Positions 45,120 through 54,146 of a stretch of 64,000 bases of DNA are shown piece after piece. The stretch is from Streptomyces sp. CG1 (GTDB lineage: Bacteria > Actinomycetota > Actinomycetes > Streptomycetales > Streptomycetaceae): contig NZ_CP163518.1 of NCBI RefSeq assembly GCF_041080625.1, forward strand, positions 2,666,001-2,730,000, in the 5' to 3' direction. The notes beneath the pieces are model-generated. The model saw only the letters and a program-made list of their open reading frames with translations, made no database searches and was not told the origin of the DNA. A program made the position numbers and the translations under genes. Numbering within the stretch: position 1 is the first letter of the stretch; each line of letters begins with the position of its first letter.

Positions 45120-46118
45120 ATGCCCGTTCGTGCCTGCCGCACGGCCGCTGTCGTCGCCGTACTCGGTCTGCCGCCGCTCGCCCTGACCGTGCTCGACGCC
45201 GCGCCCGCGTCCGCGCACGGTTCGATGGGCGATCCGGTCAGCCGTGTCTCGCAGTGCTACGCGGAAGGGCCCCAGAGCCCGAAGTCGGCCGCGTGCAAGG
45301 CGGCCGTGGCAGCCGGCGGCGCACAGGCGCTGTACGACTGGAACGGCATCCGGATCGGCGATGCCGCGGGGCAGCACCAGAAGCTGATCCCGGACGGCAA
45401 GCTGTGCAGCGCGAACAACGAGGAGTTCAAGGGCCTGGACCTGGCCCGCGCCGACTGGCCGGCGACGAGCGTGCACAGCGGGTCGTACACCTTCAAGTAC
45501 CGGGTGACCGCCCAGCACAAGGGGACCTTCAAGGTCTATCTCACCAAGCCCGGTTACGACCCCGCCAGGCCACTGGCCTGGTCCGAGCTGGATCTGCAGC
45601 ACCCGGTGGCGACGGCCACCGACCCGGTCGCCTCGGGCGGCTTCTACACGTTCTCCGGCACGCTTCCCGAGCGGTCCGGCAAGCAGCTGCTGTATGCGAT
45701 CTGGCAGCGCTCGGACAGCCCGGAGGCGTTCTACTCCTGCTCGGACGTGGACTTCGGCGGCGCCGGCGCGGCGAACACGGCCAACAGCCCCGCTCCGACG
45801 GCCTCCGCGCCCTCCGACCAGCAGATCGCGGCCGGTGCCGACAAGTCGACGATGACGATGCAGCACCACGGCCACGGCGGCGACGGCACGAGCACGCCGG
45901 CCCAGCAGCCCACCCGGCAACCGGCCCAGCAGCCCGGCACCGCCGCCACGCCCAACGCGCCGGAGGCGGCCGGTGCCGCGAAGAACCTCGCGGAGACCGG
46001 CGCCTCCACCGGCACCTCGTACATCGCGATCGGTGGCGCGGCGGCGCTGGCGCTCGGTTCGGCGGCCCTGTTCCTGTCGGTACGGCGACGCACGGCGGGC
46101 GGCGCCCACCGCCGGTGA
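45120..46118 (+). CDS. AA10 lytic polysaccharide monooxygenase with sortase signal
   Basis: A 332-residue exported copper enzyme that oxidatively cuts chitin or cellulose. The signal peptide ends ASA and the mature chain would start HGSMGDPVSR, so His1 forms the copper brace. The AA10 domain runs to about residue 205 and a Gln/Thr/Pro linker follows. The C terminus has LAETG, a membrane helix and RRR, the LAxTG sorting signal of class E sortases, so it should be covalently attached to the cell wall. Normally these enzymes are released, which makes this form notable. Confidence 0.9.
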   Translation: MPVRACRTAAVVAVLGLPPLALTVLDAAPASAHGSMGDPVSRVSQCYAEGPQSPKSAACKAAVAAGGAQALYDWNGIRIGDAAGQHQKLIPDGKLCSANNEEFKGLDLARADWPATSVHSGSYTFKYRVTAQHKGTFKVYLTKPGYDPARPLAWSELDLQHPVATATDPVASGGFYTFSGTLPERSGKQLLYAIWQRSDSPEAFYSCSDVDFGGAGAANTANSPAPTASAPSDQQIAAGADKSTMTMQHHGHGGDGTSTPAQQPTRQPAQQPGTAATPNAPEAAGAAKNLAETGASTGTSYIAIGGAAALALGSAALFLSVRRRTAGGAHRR

Positions 46119-46123
46119 GAACT

Positions 46124-46162
46124 CCGGGGCCTGTCCGGCGGCTCAGGTCGGACAGGCCCCGG
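46124..46162. terminator. Bidirectional terminator hairpin
   Basis: CCGGGGCCTGTCCG (46124-46137) pairs perfectly with CGGACAGGCCCCGG (46149-46162), an 11-base loop between. It lies in the 51-bp gap between the convergent LPMO and lipase genes. Confidence 0.8.
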
Positions 46163-46169
46163 CGGCAGC

Positions 46170-47033
46170 TCAGCTGAAGGCCGACGCGCAGGTGGTGGCG
46201 GTGGCGTCGGCCGGGTCGAGCGCATTGGCCACCTCATGGAAGGCGATGCGGTCGAACAGGCCGATCGCGACGTGCTCGGAGAGGTCGAGCGGGCACAGGT
46301 CCTGCAGCAGGACGTTGTGGACGTCGGAGCCGCTCAGGTACTGGCTCTGCCAAGGTGTGGCCACCTCGTCGTACTTGGTGGCGATGACCGTGTAGTGCAC
46401 TCCGGGGACGGTGTCGCCGCCCGCATTGAGCTTGGCGAGGAAGTCGGAGCCGGGGATCTGGTCGGCGAGGCCGGGGGTGGTGGCCTTGATCAGGTCCGTG
46501 GCGCCGGGGAAGTACGGCAGCAGGTTGGTGAGGCCGCTCAGGGTGGCGCCGTGGTTGTCGGGCGCGAGGCCGACGAGGGCGTTCACCTTGCCTGCTCCGC
46601 CGAGGAACTTCAGGTAGTAGCGGGGCATCATGCCGCCCTGGGAGTGCCCGACCAGGTCGGCCTTGGCGGCTCCGGTCGCGGCGAGCACCTTGTCCACGAA
46701 GGCCGACAGCTGCTCTGCCGACTTGTCGATGGTACCGAGGCCGTAGAAGACGGGAACGCCGGTCAGTTGGCCGTAGTCGAGGGAGTAGACGCAGTATCCG
46801 CGGTCCTTCAGATAGGGGGCGAGGGACAGCCAGTTGTCGACCGAGTTGCCCAGGGTGCCGTGCACCAGGACGACCGGGCGGGGGTGGTCGGCGGAGGGCT
46901 TGCACGAGAAGTCGTTCCAACCACTACTGGGAGCGTTGTCCGCGGCATGCGCCGCGGCGGCGGGAACGGTGGCGACCGCGGCGGTGAGGAGCACCGCGGC
47001 AAGGGGTCTGAGCACTCGCTTCCAGGGCAGCAT
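46170..47033 (-). CDS. Secreted triacylglycerol lipase, alpha/beta hydrolase (class 2)
   Basis: A 287-residue exported lipase. The signal peptide ends near AAAHAAD. The oxyanion loop is in VVLVHGTLGNS, the nucleophile Ser in GHSQGGMM, and Asp/His follow in the C-terminal part. Four Cys can make disulfides. AAGGAGATC precedes ATG 47033. The fold and place next to the LPMO recall S. coelicolor SCO1735 as I remember it. Confidence 0.9.
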   Translation of the reverse strand: MLPWKRVLRPLAAVLLTAAVATVPAAAAHAADNAPSSGWNDFSCKPSADHPRPVVLVHGTLGNSVDNWLSLAPYLKDRGYCVYSLDYGQLTGVPVFYGLGTIDKSAEQLSAFVDKVLAATGAAKADLVGHSQGGMMPRYYLKFLGGAGKVNALVGLAPDNHGATLSGLTNLLPYFPGATDLIKATTPGLADQIPGSDFLAKLNAGGDTVPGVHYTVIATKYDEVATPWQSQYLSGSDVHNVLLQDLCPLDLSEHVAIGLFDRIAFHEVANALDPADATATTCASAFS

Positions 47034-47202
47034 CGGGTGATCTCCTTGCGGCTCAAGGGAGGTACGACGGCCTTACCCTGTGATCCGGATCACGAGGATG
47101 CTGTTCACTCGTCAAGTTACGGGCGAGTAGTGCAGATGTGAAGTTACGCGCCAGTAAAAACTTCCAGTGATAACCAGCGGTCCACCAGGACCTGATAGAC
47201 CA

Positions 47203-47649
47203 TCACCAAGCCGGCCTGATCGGACCATGGGGCGCAATCCGCGCCAACCGCTCCCCCAGCACCCGCACTTCACCCTCACCCAACAGCCCGGCCCACGCCC
47301 CCACCACCTCGGCCGCCGCCTCCTCCGCCGCCCGGGTACAGGCCCAGCCGCGCCCGGTCAGCACGATCAGCCGGGCCCGCGCGTCCTGCGGATGCGGCCG
47401 GCGCTCGGCGTACCCCTTGCGAACGATCTCGTCCACCAGCTGACTCGCCGCCTGCTTGGTCACCCCGAGGTGCGCGGCGACATCGGTGACCGTGGCCCCA
47501 TCCGGGGCGAGCCGGGCGAAGGCGAAGCCATGGGCGGGCCGCACATCGGTGAACCCGCGCGCGACGACCCCCTCGTTGATGCGTTGCGTGAGGTCACCGG
47601 CGACGGCGAGCAGGGCGGCGGACAGGGCCATGGCTTCGGAGTTCTGCAC
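47203..47649 (-). CDS. MarR family transcriptional regulator
   Basis: A 148-residue winged-helix protein: TVTDVAAHLGVTKQAASQLVDEI is the recognition helix region and RRPHPQDARARLIVLT the wing. It stands divergent from a cupin gene, with two perfect TTGAC-N6-GTCAA palindromes in the 87-bp gap, so it should repress both genes. Inducer unknown. Confidence 0.9.
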   Translation of the reverse strand: MQNSEAMALSAALLAVAGDLTQRINEGVVARGFTDVRPAHGFAFARLAPDGATVTDVAAHLGVTKQAASQLVDEIVRKGYAERRPHPQDARARLIVLTGRGWACTRAAEEAAAEVVGAWAGLLGEGEVRVLGERLARIAPHGPIRPAW

Positions 47650-47666
47650 GGAGGCATTGAAACACC

Positions 47667-47705
47667 CTTGACATGACGGTCAAGCAGCTTGACCATATAG
47701 TCAAG
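47667..47705. promoter_or_regulatory. Two MarR operators
   Basis: CTTGAC-N6-GTCAAG occurs perfectly at 47667-47684 and 47688-47705. The centres are 21 bp apart, two helical turns, so two dimers can bind on one face. A further CTTGAC half-site follows at about 47709. They cover the whole start region of the MarR and cupin genes. Confidence 0.75.
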
Positions 47706-47736
47706 CCACTTGACCACTTGATCGGAGATCACCGCC

Positions 47737-48111
47737 ATGCCCATCGTCCGCTCGTCCGAGGCCACCACCCATGAGATCCACGGCGCCCGCTTCGTCTCGT
47801 ACGCCACCCCGCTCACCGGGAGCAAGGAGCTGTGTGCCTGGCGCGGGGAGATCCCGGCGGGGACCAAGGCGCCGGCCCACACCGTCAGCCGCGAGGAGGT
47901 CTTCCATCTGCTCGTGGGCGAACTGCTGATCACCCTCGACGGCCGGACCGACCGCATCGGCGCGGGCGACACGGTGATCATCAACCCCGGCGCGACCCTG
48001 GCCGTCGAGAACCCCACCGATCACACCGCGCTCTCCTGGGTCACCACCTCCATCGGCCTGGAGGCGGAGCTGGCGGACGGCACCCGCGTCACCCCGCCCT
48101 GGGCCAACTGA
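47737..48111 (+). CDS. Cupin-domain protein
   Basis: A 124-residue single-cupin protein. The two cupin motifs are visible (PAHTVSREEVFHLLVGELLI with a metal-ligand His/Glu set, and GDTVIINPGATLAVEN). Small cupins of this type can be dioxygenases, isomerases or sensors; nothing here decides. It is the probable target of the divergent MarR regulator and is the only gene of its operon. Confidence 0.85.
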   Translation: MPIVRSSEATTHEIHGARFVSYATPLTGSKELCAWRGEIPAGTKAPAHTVSREEVFHLLVGELLITLDGRTDRIGAGDTVIINPGATLAVENPTDHTALSWVTTSIGLEAELADGTRVTPPWAN

Positions 48112-48128
48112 CGTCCGACTGAAGGGAG

Positions 48129-49103
48129 TTACGCCGCCAGGGCTCCCGGCATCACCGCCCGGGGCCCGAACTTCGCTCGCGCGCGGTCCGCGACCTCCTC
48201 GATCCGGCGGACCTTCTCGTCCACGGGGTCGAAGGTGAGCTGGTGGGAGGCCTGGCCGGCGGGGGCCAGGTCCTCGGCGCGCAGGGTGAGCGCGCGGACC
48301 CGGGCGCGCTGCAGGCCGAGCGCCTCGTACATGCCGTAGGCCGCCTTCGTCAGGGCCGGCGAGTGCGCGGTCGGCTCTTTCAGGGTGCGGCTGCGGGTGG
48401 TGGAGGAGCGGTCGGCGTAGCGCACGGTGAGGGTCAGGGTGCGGCAGATCTTCTCCACCGCGCGCAGCCGTGCGCCGATCTCCTCGGCGGCCGACAGCAG
48501 CGCCCTGCGGTGCCGGCCGGGGTCCAGCTCGTCGATGTCGAAGGCCCGCTCCGCCGCCAGTGACCGCGAGACGGCGTTCGGCACGACCCGCCCCCGGTCG
48601 ATGCCGCCCGCCCTCTCGCGCAGCTCACGGCCCGCCCGCGCGCCGATCAGCCGCTGGAGCGTGGACAGCGGCGCGCCGGCGACCAGACCCAGGGTGTCCA
48701 GGCCGTACTCGCCCAGGGTGCGGGCGGTCGCCGCGCCGACCCCGGGCAGCGCGGACACCGGCCGTTCGGCGAGAAACCCGGCGATGCCGTCCGGATCCTC
48801 GGGCACGACGCAGGTCACCCCGGGCCGGGCGTCGCGCAGCGCCACGCGGGCCAGCATCGGCCCCGGACCGGCGCCGATCATGCAGTCGACGCCGTACCGC
48901 GCGAGCGCCCGCACCCGGATCACCGAGGCCAGCTCCACGGCGCTGCGTCCGAAGTACCGCTCGGCACCGCGCAGATCGGCCAGCGCCCCGTCCGGGGGCA
49001 GCGCCTCCACGACCGGGGTGAAGTCCTCCAGCAGCCCGAGCAGTCCCGGCAGGGCCGCCTCGTACATCGGCGGCAGCTGGAAACGTACGCAGAGAATGGT
49101 CAT
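48129..49103 (-). CDS. Y-family DNA polymerase-like protein, ImuB type
   Basis: A 324-residue member of the DinB/ImuB family. The N terminus reads MTILCVRFQLPP where active polymerases have the first metal-binding Asp, and the second motif is PPDGALADLRG where they have S-x-D-E. The palm ligands are therefore lost, as in ImuB, which bridges DnaE2 to the clamp rather than synthesising DNA. HhH-type helices (LPGVGAATARTLGEYGL) and a clamp-motif-like QLTFDP near the end are kept. It overlaps the dnaE2 stop by ATGA. Confidence 0.78.
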   Translation of the reverse strand: MTILCVRFQLPPMYEAALPGLLGLLEDFTPVVEALPPDGALADLRGAERYFGRSAVELASVIRVRALARYGVDCMIGAGPGPMLARVALRDARPGVTCVVPEDPDGIAGFLAERPVSALPGVGAATARTLGEYGLDTLGLVAGAPLSTLQRLIGARAGRELRERAGGIDRGRVVPNAVSRSLAAERAFDIDELDPGRHRRALLSAAEEIGARLRAVEKICRTLTLTVRYADRSSTTRSRTLKEPTAHSPALTKAAYGMYEALGLQRARVRALTLRAEDLAPAGQASHQLTFDPVDEKVRRIEEVADRARAKFGPRAVMPGALAA

Positions 49104-52100
49104 CCCGCACTCCCCGGACTCTGGTGCCACAACTTCTTCATCGCCGAAGGCCCTTGCGCGGCCTCCTGGCCCGCGGGCCGCAGATCGGCCCACGGATGCA
49201 TCTCGTATCCGGTCGGCAGCTGGATCCGCCGCCCACCGGTCGGATCACCGTCCGCACCCTCGGTCACCGGCTCCGCGAGCCGCGCCGCCACCTCGTCCAG
49301 TCCGCCCGCGGCCCGCAGTTCGACGAGCTCGGCGAGATTCCAGGCGGCGGAACCCACCACGCTCAGACTGCGCGGACCGCGCCGCTGCACCACTCCCCGC
49401 ACCAGCAGCAGCCACGAGTGGAAGACGGTGTGGGCGCAGGCATCGTGCGAGTCGTCGAAGAACGCCAGGTCGACCAGCCCCGTGCCGTCGTCCAGCGTGG
49501 AGAAGATGACCCGCTTGCCGGAGCGGATCGGCGGGGTCTGGGTGGCCGCCTTGGCGCCCGCGACCAGCACGGTCTCGCCGTGCCGCGCCTCGCGCAGCCG
49601 GCGCGCGGAGACCACGCCCAGCTCCTTGAGGAACTCCCGGTGGTCGTCCATCAGATTGCGCGAGGCGTCCATGGACAGCACACCCAGCTCGGCGCTGAGC
49701 CGCTCCGCCGAGGTGAGGTCGGGCAGCCCGGCCGGAGCGGTCTTCCGCCCGCCGGCCAAGGGGAGTTGACCGCCGCCCCCACCCCGAGCCCCCCGGTGCA
49801 GCTCGGCCAGATGCAGCTGCAGATCCCGCCGATTGGCACCGAACGCGTCCAACGCCCCCACCTGGGTGAGCCTTTGGGCCAGCGGACGGCTGGGCCGCCC
49901 CCGCTCCCAGAAGTCCACCAGCGAGGAGTACGGCTGCCCGCCCGCGATCCGCCGCGCCTCGGCCTCACTGATGCCGTGCACATCGCAGAGAGCCAGCCGC
50001 AGCCCCCACACCCCAGATTCAGACACCAGTTCGATCCGATGAGCGACACCGGACACATTCACGTCCAACGGCAGGATCGGCACCCCGCGCCGCCGCGCGT
50101 CGGCCAGCAACAGCCGCTTCGGATACATCCCCGGATCGTGCGTGAGCAGCCCGGCGTAGAAAGCGGCCGGGTAATGGGCCTTCAGCCAGGCCGACTGATA
50201 CGTCGGCACGGCGAAGGCGACGGCGTGCGCCTTGCAGAACCCGTACGACCCGAAGGCCTCGACGATCTCCCAGGTCCGCTGAATCGTTTCCGCGTCATAT
50301 CCGTTCATCGCGGCACGCTGAGCGAACCAGACCCGGATCCGCCCCTGCGACTCGGGATCGGACAGCCCGCGCCGTACCGCGTCCGCCTCGGCCCGCCCGC
50401 AGCCGGTCATGATGTCGACGATGTGAATGATCTGCTCATGAAAGACGACGACGCCGTACGTCTCCTTCAGCGGACGCTCCAGATCCGGATGCGGATAACG
50501 CACCGGCGCCCGCCCGTGCCGGGCCTCGATGAACGGCCGCACCATGTCGGCGGCGACGGGCCCGGGCCGGAACAGCGAGATATCGACGACCAGATCGTGA
50601 AACGTACTCGGCTGCAGCCGCCCCACCAGATCCCGCTGCCCCGGCGACTCGATCTGGAAGCACCCCAGCGTCTCGGCGGACCGGATCAGCTCATAGGTCT
50701 CCGCGTCCCCCGGCGGCACCGCGTCCAGATCGACCCGCTCCCCCGTCGCCCGCTCCGCCTCGGCGACCGCATGCGCCATCGCCGACTGCATCCGCACGCC
50801 CAGCACATCGAGCTTGAGCAGCCCGAGGTCCTCCACGTCCTCCTTGTCGAACTGCGACATGGGAAAGCCCTCGCCGCTGGTCGGCATCACCGGCGTACGC
50901 TCGAGCAGCGAGGCATCGGACAACAGCACCCCGCACGGATGCATGGCGACCCCGCGCGGCAAGGCGTCCAGCGCCTCGACCAGCTCCCACAACCGCCCGA
51001 ACTTCTCCTTCTCCCCCGCCAGTTTCCGCAGCTCGGGCAGTTCCTCCAGCGCGGCCCGCGCATCCCGGGCCCGGATGTGCGGAAAGGACTTGGCAACCCG
51101 GTCGATCTCGGCCGGATCCATGGACAGAGCGGCACCCACGTCCCGGATGGCATGCCGCACCCGATAGGTCTCCGGCATCGCGACCGTCGCGACCCGCTCG
51201 GTGCCGAACCGGTCGATGATCGCGCGGTAGACCTCCAGCCGGCGCGCGGACTCCACATCGATGTCGATATCGGGCAGGGCGAGACGGCGCTTGGACAGGA
51301 AGCGCTCCATCAGCAGCCCGTGCTCGACCGGATCGGCATGCGCGATCCCCAGAAGATGATTGACCAGCGACCCGGCCCCGGACCCCCGGGCAGCCACCCG
51401 AATCCCCATCTTCCTTACGTCATCGACGACTTGAGCCACCGTCAGGAAGTAGGAGGCATAGCCGTAATAGGCAATGACGTCCAGCTCTTCATGCATCCGT
51501 GCCCAGTAGTCGCGGCGGTCGTCATAGCCGCGCAGCACCATGCCCGCCGCCGCCCGCGAGGCGAGGACGCGCTGCGCGGTACGCCGCCCGGCACCCACGA
51601 GATACGCTTCGGGAAAATGAACCGTGCCGATGCCGAGATCGTCCTCGGGATCGACCAGGCACCCGTCGGCGGTCGCCCGGGTCTGCTCCAGCAGCCGGTA
51701 CGCGACGTCCCGCCGGTAGCCGGCCGCCTCCACGACCCGCTCGGCGACCCGCAGCATGTCGTCCGCACCCTTGAGCCAGGCCTCGCCCGAGTCCAGTTCC
51801 TTGGCCGGGTCGATGGGCACCAGCCGCCGGGCGGCATCCAGTACATCGGCGACAGGACCCGCCCCGGGGTCGGCATACCGGACGGCATTGCTGAGCACAG
51901 GCCGCACCCCCTGCTCGGCGGCGAAGCCGACGGTGCGGGCGGCCAGGCGCAGGGAGCCGGGGCCGGTGCCCTTGCGCTGATGCCAGACGGCCTCCAGCCT
52001 CAGCGCATCGCCGTAGACCTCGCGCCAGGGGACGAGGAGCTTCGCGGCCCGGTCGGGGCGCCCCGCGGCGAGGGCGCGGCCGACGTCGGAGTCGGGACCG

Positions 52101-52543
52101 AGCAGCACGGTCAGGCCGTCGGCGTGGTTGTCGGGCCAGGTCAGCCGGGGGGCGTCCGTGGCCGTATGGGCGGCGGTGACCAGGCGGCACAGGTCGGCCC
52201 AGCCCCGGGCGCCGTCCCGGGCGAGAAAGGTCACGCGGGGCGTCGACTCATCGGTGAAAGCACCACCGCGCACCGGAGTGCCACGCCGCTCCCGGCGTAC
52301 CGGATCATCCGCACGCACCCGCGAGGGCCCCTCCACCGCCAGATCGGCACCGAGCAGCGGACGGACGCCGGCCTTCGCACAGGCCTTGGCGAAGCGCACC
52401 GTCCCCGCGACGGTGTCGCGATCAGTGAGGGCGAGAGCATCCATCCCCCGCTCCGAGGCACGCTCGGCCAGCCGCTCCGGATGGGATGCCCCATACCTCA
52501 GGGAGAACCCGGAGACGGTGTGCAGATGCACGAAGCCCGGCAC
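49100..52543 (-). CDS. dnaE2: Error-prone DNA polymerase III alpha, DnaE2
   Basis: A 1147-residue C-family polymerase used for translesion synthesis. The PHP domain starts at FVHLHTVSGFSLRYG, the polymerase ligands are in LPDIDIDVES, and a long palm/fingers region follows with FGSYGFCKAHAVAFA. A C-terminal OB-fold region is present. GTG 52543 is preferred (MPGFVHLHTV, GGGAGG just upstream); GTG 52558 would add five residues. Two LexA-type boxes lie upstream and the ImuB-like gene overlaps its end, so both respond to DNA damage together. Confidence 0.92.
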   Translation of the reverse strand: MPGFVHLHTVSGFSLRYGASHPERLAERASERGMDALALTDRDTVAGTVRFAKACAKAGVRPLLGADLAVEGPSRVRADDPVRRERRGTPVRGGAFTDESTPRVTFLARDGARGWADLCRLVTAAHTATDAPRLTWPDNHADGLTVLLGPDSDVGRALAAGRPDRAAKLLVPWREVYGDALRLEAVWHQRKGTGPGSLRLAARTVGFAAEQGVRPVLSNAVRYADPGAGPVADVLDAARRLVPIDPAKELDSGEAWLKGADDMLRVAERVVEAAGYRRDVAYRLLEQTRATADGCLVDPEDDLGIGTVHFPEAYLVGAGRRTAQRVLASRAAAGMVLRGYDDRRDYWARMHEELDVIAYYGYASYFLTVAQVVDDVRKMGIRVAARGSGAGSLVNHLLGIAHADPVEHGLLMERFLSKRRLALPDIDIDVESARRLEVYRAIIDRFGTERVATVAMPETYRVRHAIRDVGAALSMDPAEIDRVAKSFPHIRARDARAALEELPELRKLAGEKEKFGRLWELVEALDALPRGVAMHPCGVLLSDASLLERTPVMPTSGEGFPMSQFDKEDVEDLGLLKLDVLGVRMQSAMAHAVAEAERATGERVDLDAVPPGDAETYELIRSAETLGCFQIESPGQRDLVGRLQPSTFHDLVVDISLFRPGPVAADMVRPFIEARHGRAPVRYPHPDLERPLKETYGVVVFHEQIIHIVDIMTGCGRAEADAVRRGLSDPESQGRIRVWFAQRAAMNGYDAETIQRTWEIVEAFGSYGFCKAHAVAFAVPTYQSAWLKAHYPAAFYAGLLTHDPGMYPKRLLLADARRRGVPILPLDVNVSGVAHRIELVSESGVWGLRLALCDVHGISEAEARRIAGGQPYSSLVDFWERGRPSRPLAQRLTQVGALDAFGANRRDLQLHLAELHRGARGGGGGQLPLAGGRKTAPAGLPDLTSAERLSAELGVLSMDASRNLMDDHREFLKELGVVSARRLREARHGETVLVAGAKAATQTPPIRSGKRVIFSTLDDGTGLVDLAFFDDSHDACAHTVFHSWLLLVRGVVQRRGPRSLSVVGSAAWNLAELVELRAAGGLDEVAARLAEPVTEGADGDPTGGRRIQLPTGYEMHPWADLRPAGQEAAQGPSAMKKLWHQSPGSAG

Positions 52544-52560
52544 ACCCACCTCCCGCACTC

Positions 52561-52572
52561 GAACATCAGTTC
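52561..52572. promoter_or_regulatory. LexA box, perfect
   Basis: GAAC-ATCA-GTTC matches the actinobacterial SOS box (GAAC-N4-GTTC) exactly and ends 18 bp upstream of the dnaE2 GTG at 52543, where LexA would block its promoter or early transcription. Confidence 0.65.
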
Positions 52573-52603
52573 CCTACTTCCACCCCCACCATACCCTCAT
52601 TCC

Positions 52604-52617
52604 CGAACATGTGTACG
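52604..52617. promoter_or_regulatory. Second LexA-like box
   Basis: CGAAC-ATGT-GTACG differs from CGAAC-N4-GTTCG at one base. It lies 44 bp from the first box (centre to centre), upstream of dnaE2. Confidence 0.5.
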
Positions 52618-52687
52618 ACATCCATTCGGTCACGTCCCACCTGCGCAAACGCCCGGTCACCAGGGCAAGCCGCCGCGGGCATGACGA

Positions 52688-52720
52688 AGTCCCGCCCCAC
52701 GCACCCGCGGGGACGGGACT
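52688..52720. terminator. Hairpin after the streptogrisin gene
   Basis: AGTCCCG at 52688-52694 and CCCC pair with GGGG and CGGGACT ending at 52720, with one mismatch in the stem. It lies 15 bp past the stop of the protease gene and can end that transcript. Confidence 0.5.
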
Positions 52721-52735
52721 CCACGAAAAAACGAA

Positions 52736-53818
52736 TCAGCCGATCTGCGCCCCGGTGGCGGACAGCGCGGCGGTGACCGGCTGGAAGAACGTCTCCCCGC
52801 CGGAGGTGCAGTCGCCACTGCCGCCGGAGGTCAGCCCGATCGCGTTGCTCCCCGAGAACAGCGAGCCACCGCTGTCACCGGGCTCGGCGCACACATTGGT
52901 CTGGATGAGACCGCTGACGGATCCCTCCTGGTAGTTCACCGTGGCATTCAGCCCGGTGACCGTACCGTCGTGCACATGGGTCGTCGACCCACTGCGCGTC
53001 ACCTTCATCCCGACCGTCGCCTCGGCGGCCCCGGTGATCTTCTGCGTGGACCCGTCGTACAGGTCGACCTCGCTCGGGTGGTCCACGCCCGCCGTGTACT
53101 TCACGAGCCCGAAGTCGGTCCCCGGGAAGTGCGACTCCGCGTTCTGCCCGATCTCCTTGCCGCTGGAGTCCGACCAGGTGGAGATGTCCGCGGTGCAGTG
53201 CCCGGCGGTCAGGAAGTACGGCTGCCCGCCCTTGACCACGTTGAAGCCGAGCGAGCAACGCCCACCGGAACCGCTGATCGCGTCGCCACCGGCGATGAAG
53301 GGCTTGAACTCCCCCTTCGACCGCTGCAGTTCGGCCTTGCCGCCGAGCTCGTCGACCACCTTGCTCAGCTTGGTCCACGCCGCGCCCGACACCGTCTTGT
53401 CGGCGGTGACGACGACCTTGTTGCTGACCGGGTCCGTCGCCCACGACGTCCCCGGAATGGTCGCGTCCTTCTTCAGCGTCGTCCGCGCGCCGTCGAGCGC
53501 GGCGAGCGAGTTGGCGACGAGTCTCGCCTTGGCCCCGGCCGCCTCGACGGTTTTCACGGCACCCTGGTCGAGCACGTTGACGACAAGGCTCTTGGCCTGG
53601 GCGTCGTAGTAGCTGCCGGCGGCGCCGGAGCCGAGGTTCTTCAGCAGCGCGGAGGCGAGGTTTCCAGCCGCCGGGGCGGACAGAACCTTCACCTCCGGAG
53701 CGGACTTCGCCGGCTCACTGGCGTTCGCATTCTGCAAGGTGACACCCGCTGCGACCAGTGCGGCGATTCCCGCACCGGCCAGGGCGACCCGCCGCCTGGG
53801 TATGCGTCGGTGCTTCAA
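52736..53818 (-). CDS. Streptogrisin-type secreted serine protease (S1), with propeptide
   Basis: A 360-residue preproenzyme. TTG 53818 is the start, with AGGAGG seven bases upstream and [16 protein letters not shown] as the signal. A propeptide of about 130 residues follows. The mature domain begins near [20 protein letters not shown]. Catalytic His is in LTAGHC, Asp in TDFGLVKY, Ser in GDSGGS, and the paired Cys of streptogrisins are present. The closest type by eye is streptogrisin D. It is probably secreted in the stationary phase. Confidence 0.9.
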   Translation of the reverse strand: MKHRRIPRRRVALAGAGIAALVAAGVTLQNANASEPAKSAPEVKVLSAPAAGNLASALLKNLGSGAAGSYYDAQAKSLVVNVLDQGAVKTVEAAGAKARLVANSLAALDGARTTLKKDATIPGTSWATDPVSNKVVVTADKTVSGAAWTKLSKVVDELGGKAELQRSKGEFKPFIAGGDAISGSGGRCSLGFNVVKGGQPYFLTAGHCTADISTWSDSSGKEIGQNAESHFPGTDFGLVKYTAGVDHPSEVDLYDGSTQKITGAAEATVGMKVTRSGSTTHVHDGTVTGLNATVNYQEGSVSGLIQTNVCAEPGDSGGSLFSGSNAIGLTSGGSGDCTSGGETFFQPVTAALSATGAQIG

Positions 53819-54103
53819 CTCACGTCCTCCTGTGGGGGGATGGTCCGCCGGTTGTGTGGGGGCGACGGACCGGAAGGCTGGTTGGCGAGGGCCCACTCTT
53901 CCGAACGACACAGGGGGCACACAAGGTTGACTTCAGGACGCACGTAGAAGGGGCGTACGCACCCTCGACAGACTTGACCGACCACGGTCAGGCCAGGAAA
54001 TTAACACTGCAACCACAAGGCGCAAGTAGCCCTCTGCACAACGTGACGAGATCACCTGGCTTGTTCTCGCCCATCCCTGCCAACATTCCTGCCAAGGAAA
54101 AGC

Positions 54104-54129
54104 CCTCGCACACCCAAGGGCGTGCGAGG
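54104..54129. terminator. Hairpin after the second protease gene
   Basis: CCTCGCAC pairs with GTGCGAGG, and the flanking CCC/GGG extends the stem across one mismatch. It sits 18 bp past the stop of the gene at 54147-55043 (minus strand). Confidence 0.6.
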
Positions 54130-54146
54130 ACTCGGCAAACCGGCCG

